Both the position numbers and the translations under genes were made by a program. DNA of 64,000 nucleotides from Cladorrhinum sp. PSN259. Taxonomy: Eukaryota > Ascomycota > Sordariomycetes > Sordariales > Podosporaceae. Where the stretch lies: contig MU867065.1 of assembly GCA_033725935.1 (NCBI GenBank), forward strand, positions 682,001 to 746,000, written 5' to 3'. Under the pieces are notes generated by a model. That model made no database searches. It was not told where the DNA came from and saw only the letters and a list, made by a program, of their open reading frames with translations. Below are positions 21,677-33,107 of the stretch, in pieces (the stretch's first letter is position 1; each line of letters starts with the position of its first letter).

Positions 21677-22637
21677 AAGCGTCGAATTGTCTTGCCCAAG
21701 CTTCCCCGTCTGCAAACAACCACCAGCCCCTGAGCAGCGCTCACCGACCGGCCGTTTCCGTGGTTTAATTGCCTACTCCATATATCTGGACACAACCAAC
21801 TCGCCAATTTTTTTCATTCTTTTTTTTCATCTTTTTTTTCTTGGGGCCTGATGTATTTTTTAACGACTTGATATTCAGTTTCCCGTCTTGAACTATTGCA
21901 TTCATATCTCGTTTTGGCGTCACTTATTATTCGTACTAGTACATAGCTGGAATAAAAGTCCAAACCATCCACGGGTTGTTTAACGCGCCAAGTTGGCATG
22001 AATACCAGTACCCGATTGCTACAATGTTGGGCAAAGTAGAAAGTGAACACTACCAGATGCCTGTTTGGCTCCTCCATTCGGCGTTCATCCTGCGGGGGCC
22101 AGTGTCGTTGGCGAGGTGAAGCCCAAACAATGACCGCCAACACATTTTTGGGGCGCAAAATTCCTGCACAACCATGACAGGCGCAGCCTTTGGGCTTACT
22201 GCTCTGTCATATTCAAGTCATCTCGGCCGCTGATGCCTGATGAGTTTCTCCCACCGCCATTTGTGCTTATGAGGCCACCCAGCTGGTCTGCTGTCAGATA
22301 AACCTCGTAGAGACACTGGACATAGTTTGACTTGGAAATAAACCCGCAACTCTGTGACGAGGGATTCATGCTCTGGTAGAATTTTAAGGAAGGAACATAC
22401 CAATCGAAAGTTAAGGCAATTCAGTCATGCCATGCCCTACGGTCGTGGACACTTGCCACCTCCGCCGGAGTCTCAATTTGCCGTTTGTGTCACCATATTA
22501 CTCCACACATGCTTCCGTCTGTCCACTGTCCTGGAAATAATAGGGTGAGAAATATAGTTACTAACAACTTGAAAATTTTCTTATGCAAATCAGTCACTTA
22601 TTGATCAGACATGCTTCTAGCCCCTATCATCTGATTC

Positions 22638-22850
22638 TTTAGGGTTAGGGTACCCCTGAGTTCAGGGGTATTTGCTCCTGATCAGTGGGGCACCCTAGTC
22701 TAAGTAAGGCCCTGATCGATCTCCTGAAAAACATTGGACTTTTTCAGGAGACCTTTCAGGCCCCACTTTTTTCAGGTCCTGAAAAAGTCCAGGCTGGTTC
22801 AGGAAAGCCAATTCAGAAGTGTGATCTTTTTAACCATCCTGAAATGGATC
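22638..22850. repeat. Telomere-like tract followed by CCTGA/TCAGG hairpin-rich segment
   Basis: TTTAGGGTTAGGG at 22638-22650 (two telomere-type units) runs directly into a 20-bp perfect palindrome at 22651-22670 (arms TACCCCTGA / TCAGGGGTA). A second hairpin has exact 14-bp arms, GGACTTTTTCAGGA at 22736-22749 and its complement at 22777-22790. CCTGA or its complement TCAGG occurs about ten times in 200 bp. Dense short inverted motifs of this kind are seen near the ends of some DNA transposons; I could not find a matching second end. Confidence 0.6.
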
Positions 22851-23684
22851 ACGAACGTATTATTAAGCTACCACTTACCGGCACCAGGCCTCCATTCCGA
22901 CGAGGCTGGAAGAGCTAATCCAGGGCAAACCACCATAGTAAAATCGCTCTTCAAGACTCCTTTGTCTACAGTAGCGATAATTGATGATTAAATTAAGAGT
23001 TATCTGCACAAATCCTAACTTAGTGCCGGCATTCGGAAGTGGTTGGTGTGGTGGGTGTTGGGATTTTGAGGGTATTGAACACTTGGGAGCCTGAGGCTGG
23101 TGGTGGTGCCAGGCAGCCTGGCTTACTTAATCAAGGGATTCATGAGAAAACTGGCTGCAGTCATGATGGATATGCAGTTGCTTGATGAACTGGCCGGTAG
23201 GATTCATGTTAGATTTCAGGCACTAAGTAATCGGCTGAGGGCAGGCCATACTTTTCTTGGAAATGATAGTATCAAATTCGAAGCAAATCTATCGTCCTTT
23301 TACTAAAACTTCGCCTGTGCATCTCCGTCATTCATGTGAAGCTTCAGAGGCTCTTCTCGATAGCGAGTACATAGAAATATTCCTAGCCCAGAGAACTGAT
23401 GGATTCCACCCCATCTCCTTCCAGTGAATCTGACTACATCCATCCGCGAGACGAGAGCCGTCCTCATACCTAGTGTATGTTGCGTCGGTGACCATCATCG
23501 GCGGTATCTTGATGGTGATTTATCCTCGGGCACTACCCCTTTTACTCCATAGGCACCAGCCCCTATAAAGCCTTATAAGGACCTGCATTGAATATAACGC
23601 AGTCTTCCTATGTCCTCTAACCCGGCCACACACTGCATTCGCAGGTCCTCTAGGTGCCTAAGCAGTAATAAAAGCAGGTGCTCA

Positions 23685-23779
23685 AAATCAACAACGAATT
23701 GTAAACAACTTGGGGAACGGCTTTTTCTAGTGTTTTTGAGCGCAGTGCCGAAATCAATAACGAATTGTAAACACCTTGG
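23685..23779. repeat. 29-bp direct repeat, 66 bp apart
   Basis: 23685-23713 and 23751-23779 share 27 of 29 bases (both contain AACGAATTGTAAACA and end CTTGG). The stretches after each copy are also loosely alike (GGAACGGCTTTTT and GGAAACAGCGTTTT), suggesting an old local duplication of about 66 bp. Confidence 0.7.
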
Positions 23780-24553
23780 AAACAGCGTTTTCAGCGCTCA
23801 ACGACCACGCCCACTGCCCTGCAACTTCTTGGCGGTGGGCACTAGGACCGGGCCGCTTCTGGAGGTTGTAAGCGGTGCCGTTGAAGCCATCGCGATAGTC
23901 GACGACGGCGTGCCTTGCTCAGCCGTGGTGGTGGATGGTGGGGGATTAATGGAATGCAAGATGATCAGTCTCGTGTGTGACCGCACCAGGTACTAGCCTT
24001 CCATACAATAATGCGTCCCAAGCCTGAGACATCTGAAGTGTTGTTGCCGCCGAGCATCTGGAGTATTAACGGTTACACAAAGTGCCGGGAATGGAGAGTT
24101 TTCCTGCCCGGCCATCGCTCTATGCAGCTGCTGGGAGGAGCTTCAGGTGATGGTGGTGTGAAGATCTCAGAATGGAAAGAGCCAAATAAATGTTGAGAGG
24201 TTTTATATATATATGTGTACTTGGAGGAGAGTTTGCAGAAAATGACGGCAAAGAAAGCAAGGCAAAAAGTACTACAGACAGCCCACAATCCAAAAAGCAA
24301 TTGAAAGAGAAATTTGTAAAAAGGAGATATGAGATGATGGGCTGCGTATCGACTCGGTGGGTAGGCCACACTGGGGCAACCAGGTCTAAGGGGTGACTGG
24401 TATAGAGCGTTCGCCCATTTTGATGCTGCGTATGATGCGTATATAGTATGTAGCCAAAAGCCCCCAATCTCGAATCAACAAAAATACAACTCATCTCTGG
24501 TCTTCAAACGGACTCACTGATCCTCCTCTTCATCCCCCCTACCTATACCTCAC

Positions 24554-25480
24554 CTACCTTCCCATCCTACTATACTGTCCCTTCATCTGCCTATACCCCC
24601 TCCCAGCATCAACCAAAGTCCTAACCCACTCCTCCTCCCCGCTCTCCTCATTCTTCACACTAACCGCTCCCCTGCCCAACAGCGTAGGATGCATGTTGAC
24701 ATAAAGAGTCTCGTACCCACCCTTCTTAACCTCAAACGTCTCATGAAAGATGCCCAAATGTTTGCCTCCCGCCTTTTCGAATTTACTGAACCAGTCCCAC
24801 GCTTTCCGGTGCATGGGGTCAACGGCAAACCGGTTCAGACCCTCGATATTCTTAAAGTAGTACACGCCCAAAAGCGAAGTAGTGCTCTCCCTGTCGTCCC
24901 CGTTCCAGATGCTGAGGTCAATACACCCGTACTTTTTGGCTTCTTTCAGCAGTTCATGATTCAGTGCGCTAAAATGCTCGCCGAATTCTTTGGCTTGGGG
25001 ACTTAGAGGACCCAAAGGATGTTGGACGCGTGCTCCGAGGTGGAATACCACCAGATCCTCCGAGGCGGGTTTGGAGCCGTAGGGTGAGGAGACGGAAGGG
25101 TTGTACGAGGATTTGGGGAGTTGAGCTGAGAGGCGGCCGGAGAAAACTCCTTGGGAAGAAAGGTATTGATCGATGGATTTGGTGTTTTGGACTGTAGAAA
25201 ATAAAGCGCGGCCGAGGAGGAGGATGAGAGGGATGATGGCGATGCGTGGCGGGAGGATCAAAGTCAAGATTGTCTGGATGAGGGCGCCGATGAGGAGGAG
25301 GGTAGGTAAGGTGAAGGAGTCTTTGATCAGAGCCTTTTTTTTGGTTGATTAGTATGTATGTATTCCATAGGGATTTCGAGGGGAGATGGGGATAGATCGT
25401 ACAGTGTATCCGCCCGAGAAACCGTATGGATGTCTCTTGGCTGTTGGTGGGAATATCCCCTTTAGGTCGACTGCTGCCAT
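24554..25480 (-). CDS. DUF4188 family protein (putative monooxygenase-like)
   Basis: Exons 25480-25403 and 25333-24554 (69-nt intron, GTACGA donor, AAAAAG acceptor, phase 0) give 285 residues. The N-terminus MAAVDLKGIFPPT is followed by two hydrophobic stretches (LPTLLLIGALIQTILTLILP and IAIIPLILLLGRALF) that could anchor it in a membrane. The domain follows: VVFHLGARVQHPLGPLSP, SIWNGDDRESTTSLLGVYYF, FAVDPMHRKAWDWF, LGIFHETFEV and TLYVNMHPTLLGRG, the typical order of DUF4188 fungal proteins. The family has a ferredoxin-like fold and is listed as monooxygenase-like, but its reaction is not established. Confidence 0.82.
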
Positions 25481-26251
25481 GGCGACTGTTTTGTTGACTT
25501 TTTTTTTTTTTTTAAAAGAAAATGTCGTTGAAAAAAGATTTTATGATTAAAAAACAAACCCCTTGTGGTGCAGTTGGCTATCACGTTCGGCTGTAAAGGT
25601 ATTTATTAACAAAGAAGATTTTAAGATTTTAAGAGAAAGATGGGAAGTCGGCAGTCACCAGATTTATAGAGCCACAAAAGGAATACAGCAAATAAGGGAG
25701 TCACCAGGGGTATGACAATGTGACAGCACACACGAGGCAAATAGTTTATTGTTGTTTAACTCCGAGCGTTATCGGGCATAACTGGAAGAAAAAAAAACCC
25801 GAATGCAAATAGTTTATGACGAGAATTGATTCCAGTGGTAGAAGGAATTGGAGGATGCAAACCTGGAAAGAAAAAAGAATGCCAAGGCCTGGATTCCACG
25901 TAATTCTCCATATGTGGATGGCCTGGAACGGTTGGATTGCGCGCCAGCCCGAGCAATGCCGGGTCGAGCAATGCGACACTCATTCGCATTCGCCTGTCTA
26001 TCGGTATCGGCCTTTGGAACGGACGGCACTAGCAGGTTTTGAACAAGATGGGGAAAATAATTAACCAATAACAATTTGTTTAATACAATAAAAAAGTGGT
26101 ATCATCGCTGTGAGTGTGTGTTTGTTCCCTACACCGATCTCCTTATCTCCGGTGTGTCCCTTTTGTTCCCATTGTCATCCAAATACCTTTTTCCAAAAAC
26201 AAGAATTCCCCCAAAACTCCTTGAAATGCATGTTCTCTCCTCTCCTCTCTC
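25481..26251. other. Intergenic region holding a tRNA half
   Basis: About 770 bp, AT-rich with a T run at 25499-25513. Apart from the tRNA-Tyr-like 5' half at 25559-25597 I see no gene. Confidence 0.5.
25559..25597 (+). pseudogene. 5' half of a tRNA-Tyr(GUA)-like gene
   Basis: The sequence folds as the first half of a tRNA: a 7-nt acceptor strand (CCCCTTG), TG, a D-arm with GTG/CAC stem and AGTTGG loop, the 5' anticodon stem TTCGG and a 7-nt loop CTGTAAA carrying GTA at 25593-25595. The expected 3' stem CCGAA, T-arm and acceptor complement are absent over the next 170 bp. Fungal tRNA-Tyr genes have an intron just after the anticodon, where this copy breaks off, but no 3' exon was found. I read it as a truncated copy, not a working gene. 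Confidence 0.6.
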
Positions 26252-27976
26252 TCAGAGGGCCCTCCCCGGCAAATTATCATCATCATCGTCATACCGATCA
26301 GGGGTATTGTGATAAATGTCCTTTTGTACCTCGTGCATGTCGATGTGTGCAATGGCCCCATCCCCGTCAAAAATCCGCGCAATCTCCTCAAGTGTGGGAC
26401 CTTTCGTCTCCACATAAAAGAACCACACAAACACCAACTCGCAGAGATCCCAGATTGTGTAAAACAGCATAAAGTTCCAGTGATTTGGAAGCCGCGACCA
26501 TGCAAGTTTGTTTGTTTGGCTGTGTCATGTCAGTGATGAGCCTTGGCGGAAAAGAGTCAAGAATGGGGTGTACTCACTTTCCAAGAGCAAGGACTGCTTG
26601 GACGGTGATGTTCATAATCATCATGCCTTTGGCACGCAGATGAAACGGCAACACCTCCAGGGCATATGCAACCAGCAATCCTGAAAACCCGATATCGTAA
26701 AATATCCCAAACATCCAGATGAAGACCAGCTGCGCATATCCAGCGCTCACATTCGTCTCGTCGGAATACTCGTAAACCGCGCCAGTGACGGTCCATATCG
26801 CGAAACTGCACACCATCCCAATCATGGACGTCAGGAACAGCGGCCGTCTACCAAATCGATCAACATTCAAAGCAGCATACATGGTGATGATGAGATCCAA
26901 GATCGTCTTTCCGGTCGACATGGCCAACTTTTGGTTCTGATCCCTGATGCCTGCACCCTGGTAAATCGTGTCCATGTAATTGCTGAACAGCGCGTTGCCG
27001 CTGTATTGACTGATGACGCCCAATGACACGATAATAGCCAAGCGCCATCTGTTGCCTTTGGTCCGGAAGAAATCTTGATAGCTCGTTGCCCGTTCATTCT
27101 CCTTTTGGATCTTGATAGTCTCCTTGATCTCGCGGAACTCGAATTGGACGGTGGCGTTGTTGACATCCCCTCCGGCGTGCCATTTGGACAAAATGTGTAG
27201 CGCTTCTTCGTGGCGATCTTTGTTGACGAGGAAACGGGGAGACTCCGGAATCCACCAGATGCCACCTAGCTGGATCAGGGATGGCACAACCTGAAGAAAG
27301 GTGATGGACCTCCACGACCAATCATTCTTGATGTTTGCTGTTCCCCAAGCGATGCACGATACGAGCAGAGCACCTGCATTCCATAGACAGTTGTAGATGG
27401 CCGTGACTGGACCTCGATGTTGAGGATGGCAGATTTCGGTAAGCAGAAGAGGCGATGCCATCTGTGATAGGGAATTACCAAAACCGAGAAGGAATCGTCC
27501 ACCGAGATACACTGGAATCGGTCAGCTAGTCCAAACTCAAGGAAAGAGACGTACGCACTTCCGTAGCCATTAGCAAAGGCGGTAAGAAGACCACCCATGA
27601 TCATGAAGAGGCATCCCGAAACGATGGCCGGTTTTCTCCCATAATGATCCGCAATGTGTGGCGTGATGAAGAAGGATATGATGGATCCAATGTTGAACAT
27701 GTTGACCAGAAGGGCCAGCATGCTAAGCAACTTGACATCCTCTGCCTTGTCCCTTAATTCTGGAAAGAAGAACCATTTCCATCTGTCGATCTGTTGTGAT
27801 GTGTTGACCAACATTCCGTCGTAACCCGTCGTTGCCGATGCTACCATCAAGACCAGCGTCATCCCATAGAGCTTCCTCAGATGTGGTTCCCTCGTCCAGT
27901 ACACCCTCTGAAAGCGTGGATGCTCCTGCACCACCTCAAACTCCGCCGAAGCGGAATCTGGCCTGACTTTTGCCAT
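26252..27976 (-). CDS. Sugar transporter of the major facilitator superfamily
   Basis: Exons 27976-27559, 27511-26578 and 26519-26252 (introns of 47 and 58 nt) give 539 residues; the second join makes GNQTNKLAWSRLP. Sugar-porter landmarks are present: TTGYDGML in helix 1, DHYGRKP in the first loop, GRFLLGFG, the WWIPESPRFL motif, DRFGRRPLF in the second half and YVETKGPTLEEI at the end of helix 12. The family moves hexoses or disaccharides across the plasma membrane with protons; the closest patterns are fungal lactose/hexose permease-type proteins, but the substrate cannot be told. The start is ATG at 27976 (MAKVRPDSASAEFEV); upstream is not coding. The tail ends with an acidic DDDDD run. 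Confidence 0.9.
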
Positions 27977-30490
27977 TCCGGCTTCTCGGTTTGAGGAGCT
28001 CCTCAATCACTTGTTGTCGATATGGGGATGGATTCGAAACGGGACGGCACGAAATCCAAAAAAGTCAAAAGAAGAAAAGACAAGCAGAGCAAGAACCTTT
28101 CCGGGCTCCAGAAAGTATATGAAAGAACATTAATATCCCCCAAGAAAGAGGGAGAGATGCCATTAATTCCACTTGGTACCTTGTCTCTGCAGGATTCCCG
28201 GCGATCCTCTGTCTTGTCCGGGCCGGGTAGGGTGACAGGGGTTCACAGCGGGGGAGTGGGCCAAACTGGGGAAAGACAAGCTACAGGAGAGGGCACAGGC
28301 AGTGAGATCCAGACTTGACGTTGTCTGGTAACCCAGTCGTCTTCTCGTAGGAATGGCTTGGCACAAAGGGCCCAAACGGCGTGTCGGACATGGTGTCCCG
28401 AACCGGCTGCTGCATGGTGGAACGCCCCCCTCGTTTGCGCAGCGGCGGGAAGCAATCTCGTGGAAGCTCTCGCTTCCAGCTTTTGAAGAATCCAGAAGTA
28501 CCAATGAGCTGGGTGAACCCTATCAGCGGAAATGATACTGTTCAAAGTTGCCATGCCGTTGGGGTTTTCAGCTGAAGTCGGTTACCATTGTCGTCAGATT
28601 TCACACAAGCAGGCAGGCCACTTGGCTGACTTGCGACGGATGTGGCGGCGGGAGGGGAGAACGGGTGACCAACGTCCGTCTCCCTTGGCATCTCGTGTCT
28701 ACTAGTACACCAACGGAAAGGCATAACCCGAATCTCTGTAGATTCTACACTAGTTGAAAGGGTATAATTGGGGCCCATTATCCCTGGTCGGGTTCGGATT
28801 GAAAGTTGGAGGGTCTGGTGATGTCCCGACGGTGGCAGAAGGCCCGGATGGGAAAAATGGGTAAAATGCGACTTCGCACCTCTGGCCAATCATGGGCACC
28901 CATTATCGACCACTGCAACAAGACAACTGCAAACCCGTCCAACGGGCTGAAATCGAAAGAAGAAATGGATATTGCTTTTGACAGCCGGTGCAGCAATCGC
29001 CGAACGATCATTGTTTGGCAAGGTCGATCAACTGAATCTGGGGAAATGGAGAAAAGTCAAAGTGTTCGGCCGATGACCTAAAGTTGGTCAAGTGCGGTGA
29101 TGCTAGTGAATCCCGAGGAGTGAATCCCCTGCGTCGAGCAGGAAGCAGGCAAGGGAAGAAGCGCGACCGGTGTGACGATGGACTGGGATCCAATCGGGTT
29201 CGGATTGGTGAGTGTCTATGTCGTACACGAGGCAGAAATGGGAGCCTCTGCAGAAAGGGGAACTCCTGCAGCTGCGAAACAGAGAACAAATGGCGCAGCA
29301 ACTAATTCGCATGTAGAAGTCATGAACTTGATGGTCGCTTCTGTGCCGTGTTTAATGTCAGGAAAGTGATGATTGTGGATGGGCGAGTCGAAGATCGGGA
29401 ACCAGGGACGAAATCCGGGGATGTGGACCATTGTGGGTCGCTCAAGCATTGTCCGTACTGGGTTAGCACCTCGTGGGCACAGATACCCATCATTTCGACA
29501 GAGATCGAAGCATGATGATTGTAACGGTTTTGCCACAGAGACGAAAGGAAAGGGAGGAGCTCTTCCAGAAGCAAATTGGTTGCAAAACCCACCGCATCTT
29601 AGCAAAAGAAAGTGTTCTGCCACTTGGGAGCAAAAGAAAGCAGCTCCACGTGGAAGTTCGGTTCAGTGGGGCCGCCCAAGACCGTCATGATCCAATCAGA
29701 CTCCACACAAATCGACGCATGAAATCCAAAGCGGGGTCGATCCAGGCATGAGGAATTTCCTGTCATGGAAGTCACCGTGGTGGTTCCATCGTCCCATCTT
29801 TCTGTCGCCAGAAATGGTTCGACCGATGCCACCGTGACCCTTTCACTCTTCGATATCGTAATTCGGTGACATTGGAGCAAAGTGTCTGCCACTGTCCAGG
29901 CGGCCGTCGGTTTCAATGGCTTGACACCTTGACACCTTGACAGCATTTTTCGGGTCAAAGTTCCGACTTTACGAGTATTTTTTTAATATTTGTTTGTTGC
30001 TCGAAAAAACAACAACATCGTTTTTCCTACTTTGTCAGCTTGCATTTTGCGAACCCGGTTTTGACAGTTTCAACTCCCGTCATCGCCGTCAGTGCACCGC
30101 ATTCCGAGTTCCGAGATGAGACGGGTGAGTACAGGCGGGAAGCGCACGGTTTTGGTTGTTCGGTGCATAGCGACACGGCTCAACCGTCGGGACGGATGAG
30201 TGAGTTGCACAAGAATTGCTGGGTGACCTATTTAGCAACGTCATAATTCATCCTTCATAGTAGGCAGCACAAACCAGAGAGGAATATGACCACAAGAAAC
30301 TCATTGTTGTTTTCAACCTTTCCATTTCAAAATTGTTCCAATAGTGATTATTGGAGTGTTCAGATGATCGAATTTTCTCGGCCATAGATATATCACCGTA
30401 TTCCAAAACCGACATCCAATCCAAGTGACCTCTCTTCTGCCTCACAGTGACGACCAAATAATCATCCCTCAATACGGACAACTAATCAAC
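27977..30490. other. Long intergenic region between divergent genes
   Basis: About 2.5 kb with no supported gene. Many short frames overlap on both strands. A 14-bp word TCGGGTTCGGATTG occurs twice (28788-28801 and 29194-29207). It should hold the promoters of the transporter (minus) and the DUF1993 gene (plus). Confidence 0.5.
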
Positions 30491-31077
30491 ATGTCTCAAT
30501 CACCCCTGTACGATTTTGCCATCCCAATCTTCGCCAACGGGCTCAAAGCCCTGAAAAATATCCTCACCCAGGCCGAGAACCACGCCAGGGCCAACAATCT
30601 CGATCCTGATGCTGTATACACTCAAGCCCGCTTGGTTGATGACCAGCTCCCCCTTATCTTCCAGATACAGAATGCAGCCAAAACCATCCAAGTCAACGTC
30701 GATCGCATGATGGGGGGCGAATCAGATCCGTCTGCAAATACGGAAAAGACATTTGACGACTTGCATGCCCGTATATGGGCGGTCTCGTACATGGTTGAGG
30801 CGGTCATTCCGGAAACTGTCAAGTCCCGAGAGGATGTGGTGGTTGATGTGTAAGTCTTGAGGTCCAAGTAAAACTGCGTGCAGCCGATCATGACGGCTAA
30901 TGGAACAAATGCAGTCTAGCAGGTGGAAAGCCAATCAAACTTTCTGTCAAACAGGCCGTTCAGTTGCATGGCATCCCCAACTTTTTGTTTCACATCACGA
31001 CGGCATACTCGATCTTGAGAGCAAATGGTGTTCCACTAGGGAAAGCAGACTTCATTTGCAGTTTTGTCGGTCTATAA
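30491..31077 (+). CDS. DUF1993 family protein
   Basis: Exons 30491-30849 and 30915-31077 (intron with GTAAGT donor, ATGCAG acceptor) give 173 residues. The protein starts MSQSPLYDFAIPIFANGLKA and has the family's helix pattern: ALKNILTQAE, DDQLPLIFQIQNA, FDDLHARIW, then after the join the block HGIPNFLFHITTAYSILRAN and GVPLGKADF. DUF1993 members are small helical proteins of the DinB-like fold, widespread in fungi and bacteria; their activity is unknown. Length fits the family (about 165-175). No signal peptide. The gene ends only 14 bp from the end of the convergent membrane-protein gene. Confidence 0.87.
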
Positions 31078-31091
31078 AAGCACAGTGACCG

Positions 31092-33107
31092 CTATCTATT
31101 ATCCCTTATCATCTCGAGCGAATCAAAATCCTCACCTTCCTCCTCCTCCAAACTCCGCCTACTAACTTGAACAGTCTCCTGATTCTTCTCCTCCAGTACC
31201 CTATCAAAAGTCACTGTCCCGTCCTTCGTAACAGGAACCACACCCTCCAATTTTTCCCACTCAACAACACCTTCTTTCTGCTCCAACAAACCCCCAAAAG
31301 CAATCCTCTGCTGATGAAACATCGAATCCATCCTCCAAGCAACATTCTTGTAATAATCACCTCCTTTGCCCCTTTTTGTCCTCAACGAAACAACCCACCA
31401 CTCCAACACCCAGCTAACCAAAGCGATAGCCACCCCAAAACTCAAAATCAGCCCCAGCCCCAGCACGCTAAACGTCTGATAGCCCCCGTGATTCCTCATC
31501 AGCTGCGTTTTGCAAAGCCCGTTCGTGATGCTACTGGCATTATACTGCAGCACCTGCGCGTATGGACTTAGGCCCTCCATATTCTTGGACGCAAACGAGA
31601 CGGCGAGCAGCTGGTGCGACGCCAGAGCCTCCTCGAACCACCCTTGCAGTTCAACCTGCCACTGAGTATCGGGTAGCCGCTCCGACATGAAGGTGTAAAA
31701 CGCCGACTGCGACGCGCGCAGCACCTCGCCCTGCCCCGTGTACATGCCTCTTCCCATCAGAGATAAATACACGGGACTGAGTACTCGCCACGCGGTTTCA
31801 GATTGTACCTCGCTCAGACCGATGTTGTGCCGCTGGTACCAGATGGCTATCGAGGAGGATAGAGCGGTGGTGACGTTGTTGGCGTTGTTGAGCAGCTGTA
31901 ACTGCTCGGCACAGGCCATAAAGGTCGTTATGTTGTCGGCCGTGTAGAAAGGGTTGTTGTTGAAAATACCGGCGGCGGGTCCCTGCTTGCGGTGAGCAGC
32001 GAAAAAGGGATCGTCAACGGGGAAAGGGTGGATCATGGAGTTTTGGTTGAGCACGAACAAGGAAACGTCGGCGTCTGTGCGGTTGAAGTCGAAGATTGGC
32101 TGCCACCCCGGGATGGAGTTTTGCTCGTAGGCGACGGCCGTGTAGCTCAAGATCTTGAAGGGGAAGTTTGAGTTTTGGTTGGTGTCGGAGACTTCGTATG
32201 TCGGGCTGTTGGGTGATCGCAGTCCGCTGGAGCCGAGGAAGTAGTACCAGATGTTTGAGCCCTGGGAGGATCCTGGGGCTTTGGCGGTGAGGTCGTTTAC
32301 GTTTAGGACTGAGCAGGTTGCTGAGCGCCGGATGCTGACCCGTTGGTTTGGGGGTGCGTTGATGCCAAAGTGCTCGTGCGAGTCCAGCCAGGGTGTTATC
32401 ATTCTGAATGATGTGTCCTGTCCGAGTAAACAGCGTTTCTCTGCAAATGGACATGGTTCGGTTTCACTGGTGGTGTATTGAAACTGCTGAACTGGTAAAA
32501 CATTGCATGAAGGGGAGTCGACCGCCCGGTTGGTGTAGCAAGAGCGGGCGTAGATTCTGCTGGCCAGGATATTCTCCGTCCACCATTTGCCATACACTCT
32601 TGTACCCTCCTCAGACAGATTCCCGTTCATGTTGTAATTCTCCGGGGAGTTCCAGTTGAGATATCCACAGTTACGTGGAGCAACCCGAACGCGGCTTGCC
32701 CGATATGCCGGTGTGGTGACTTTGGTGGAAAACAAACTGGCAGCCGTGAAGCCTGCAAAGCAGATAACCGGAGGCAGGAGAAACAGTAATGTGCGGAGTA
32801 CGTTGAGATGTGCACGGCGCCTCCACGCCCAACCAATCCTGATGATGTTCCATATCGCGTCGAGGTTCGAACTGCTGTTGCGGTAGGCCAGTTGGTGCTG
32901 GTGGTGAAGAACATCTTTCTCGCCGTTTGCTGCTCTGAGTTGATACATGGCATAAACCACAATGGCCCAAAAGCGGCCGCTGACAAGGGTTATGAAGATT
33001 GTGAGGCCGGAAATGATCAGAGCTGCTGTGCCAACATCGACGGTGATCATTGAGGCGTACCACCCTCTCAAGGAGTGATCTCGCCATGGTCCAGTTGCGA
33101 CATCCAT
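31092..33107 (-). CDS. Large fungal membrane protein with an extracellular domain, unknown function
   Basis: A single exon encodes 671 residues. Hydrophobic helices are visible near residues 22-50 (TVDVGTAALIISGLTIFITL onward), about 107-128 (TLLFLLPPVICFAGFTAASLF) and about 560-585 (FSVLGLGLILSFGVAIALVS onward). Between the second and third lies a domain of about 430 residues with several Cys and many N-x-S/T sites, probably outside the cell or in a lumen. The C-terminal tail is charged (LEEEEGEDFDSLEM). This layout (two N-terminal helices, large N-glycosylated ectodomain, one C-terminal helix) is common in uncharacterised fungal proteins. I do not recognise a named family. Confidence 0.75.
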   Translation of the reverse strand: MDVATGPWRDHSLRGWYASMITVDVGTAALIISGLTIFITLVSGRFWAIVVYAMYQLRAANGEKDVLHHQHQLAYRNSSSNLDAIWNIIRIGWAWRRRAHLNVLRTLLFLLPPVICFAGFTAASLFSTKVTTPAYRASRVRVAPRNCGYLNWNSPENYNMNGNLSEEGTRVYGKWWTENILASRIYARSCYTNRAVDSPSCNVLPVQQFQYTTSETEPCPFAEKRCLLGQDTSFRMITPWLDSHEHFGINAPPNQRVSIRRSATCSVLNVNDLTAKAPGSSQGSNIWYYFLGSSGLRSPNSPTYEVSDTNQNSNFPFKILSYTAVAYEQNSIPGWQPIFDFNRTDADVSLFVLNQNSMIHPFPVDDPFFAAHRKQGPAAGIFNNNPFYTADNITTFMACAEQLQLLNNANNVTTALSSSIAIWYQRHNIGLSEVQSETAWRVLSPVYLSLMGRGMYTGQGEVLRASQSAFYTFMSERLPDTQWQVELQGWFEEALASHQLLAVSFASKNMEGLSPYAQVLQYNASSITNGLCKTQLMRNHGGYQTFSVLGLGLILSFGVAIALVSWVLEWWVVSLRTKRGKGGDYYKNVAWRMDSMFHQQRIAFGGLLEQKEGVVEWEKLEGVVPVTKDGTVTFDRVLEEKNQETVQVSRRSLEEEEGEDFDSLEMIRDNR

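Larger units (their letters stand above)
21677..24553. other. Long gene-poor region with repeats
   Basis: About 2.9 kb without a supported gene. It contains a T-rich run (21808-21840), the telomere-like and hairpin-rich segment at 22638-22850, and a 29-bp direct repeat at 23685-23779. Short frames such as 23100-23306 may be transposon debris, but I recognise no domain. Confidence 0.5.

Noticed and set aside
25559..25760. Working intron-containing tRNA-Tyr
   Set aside because: No 3' anticodon stem, T-arm or acceptor complement follows in the next 170 bp.
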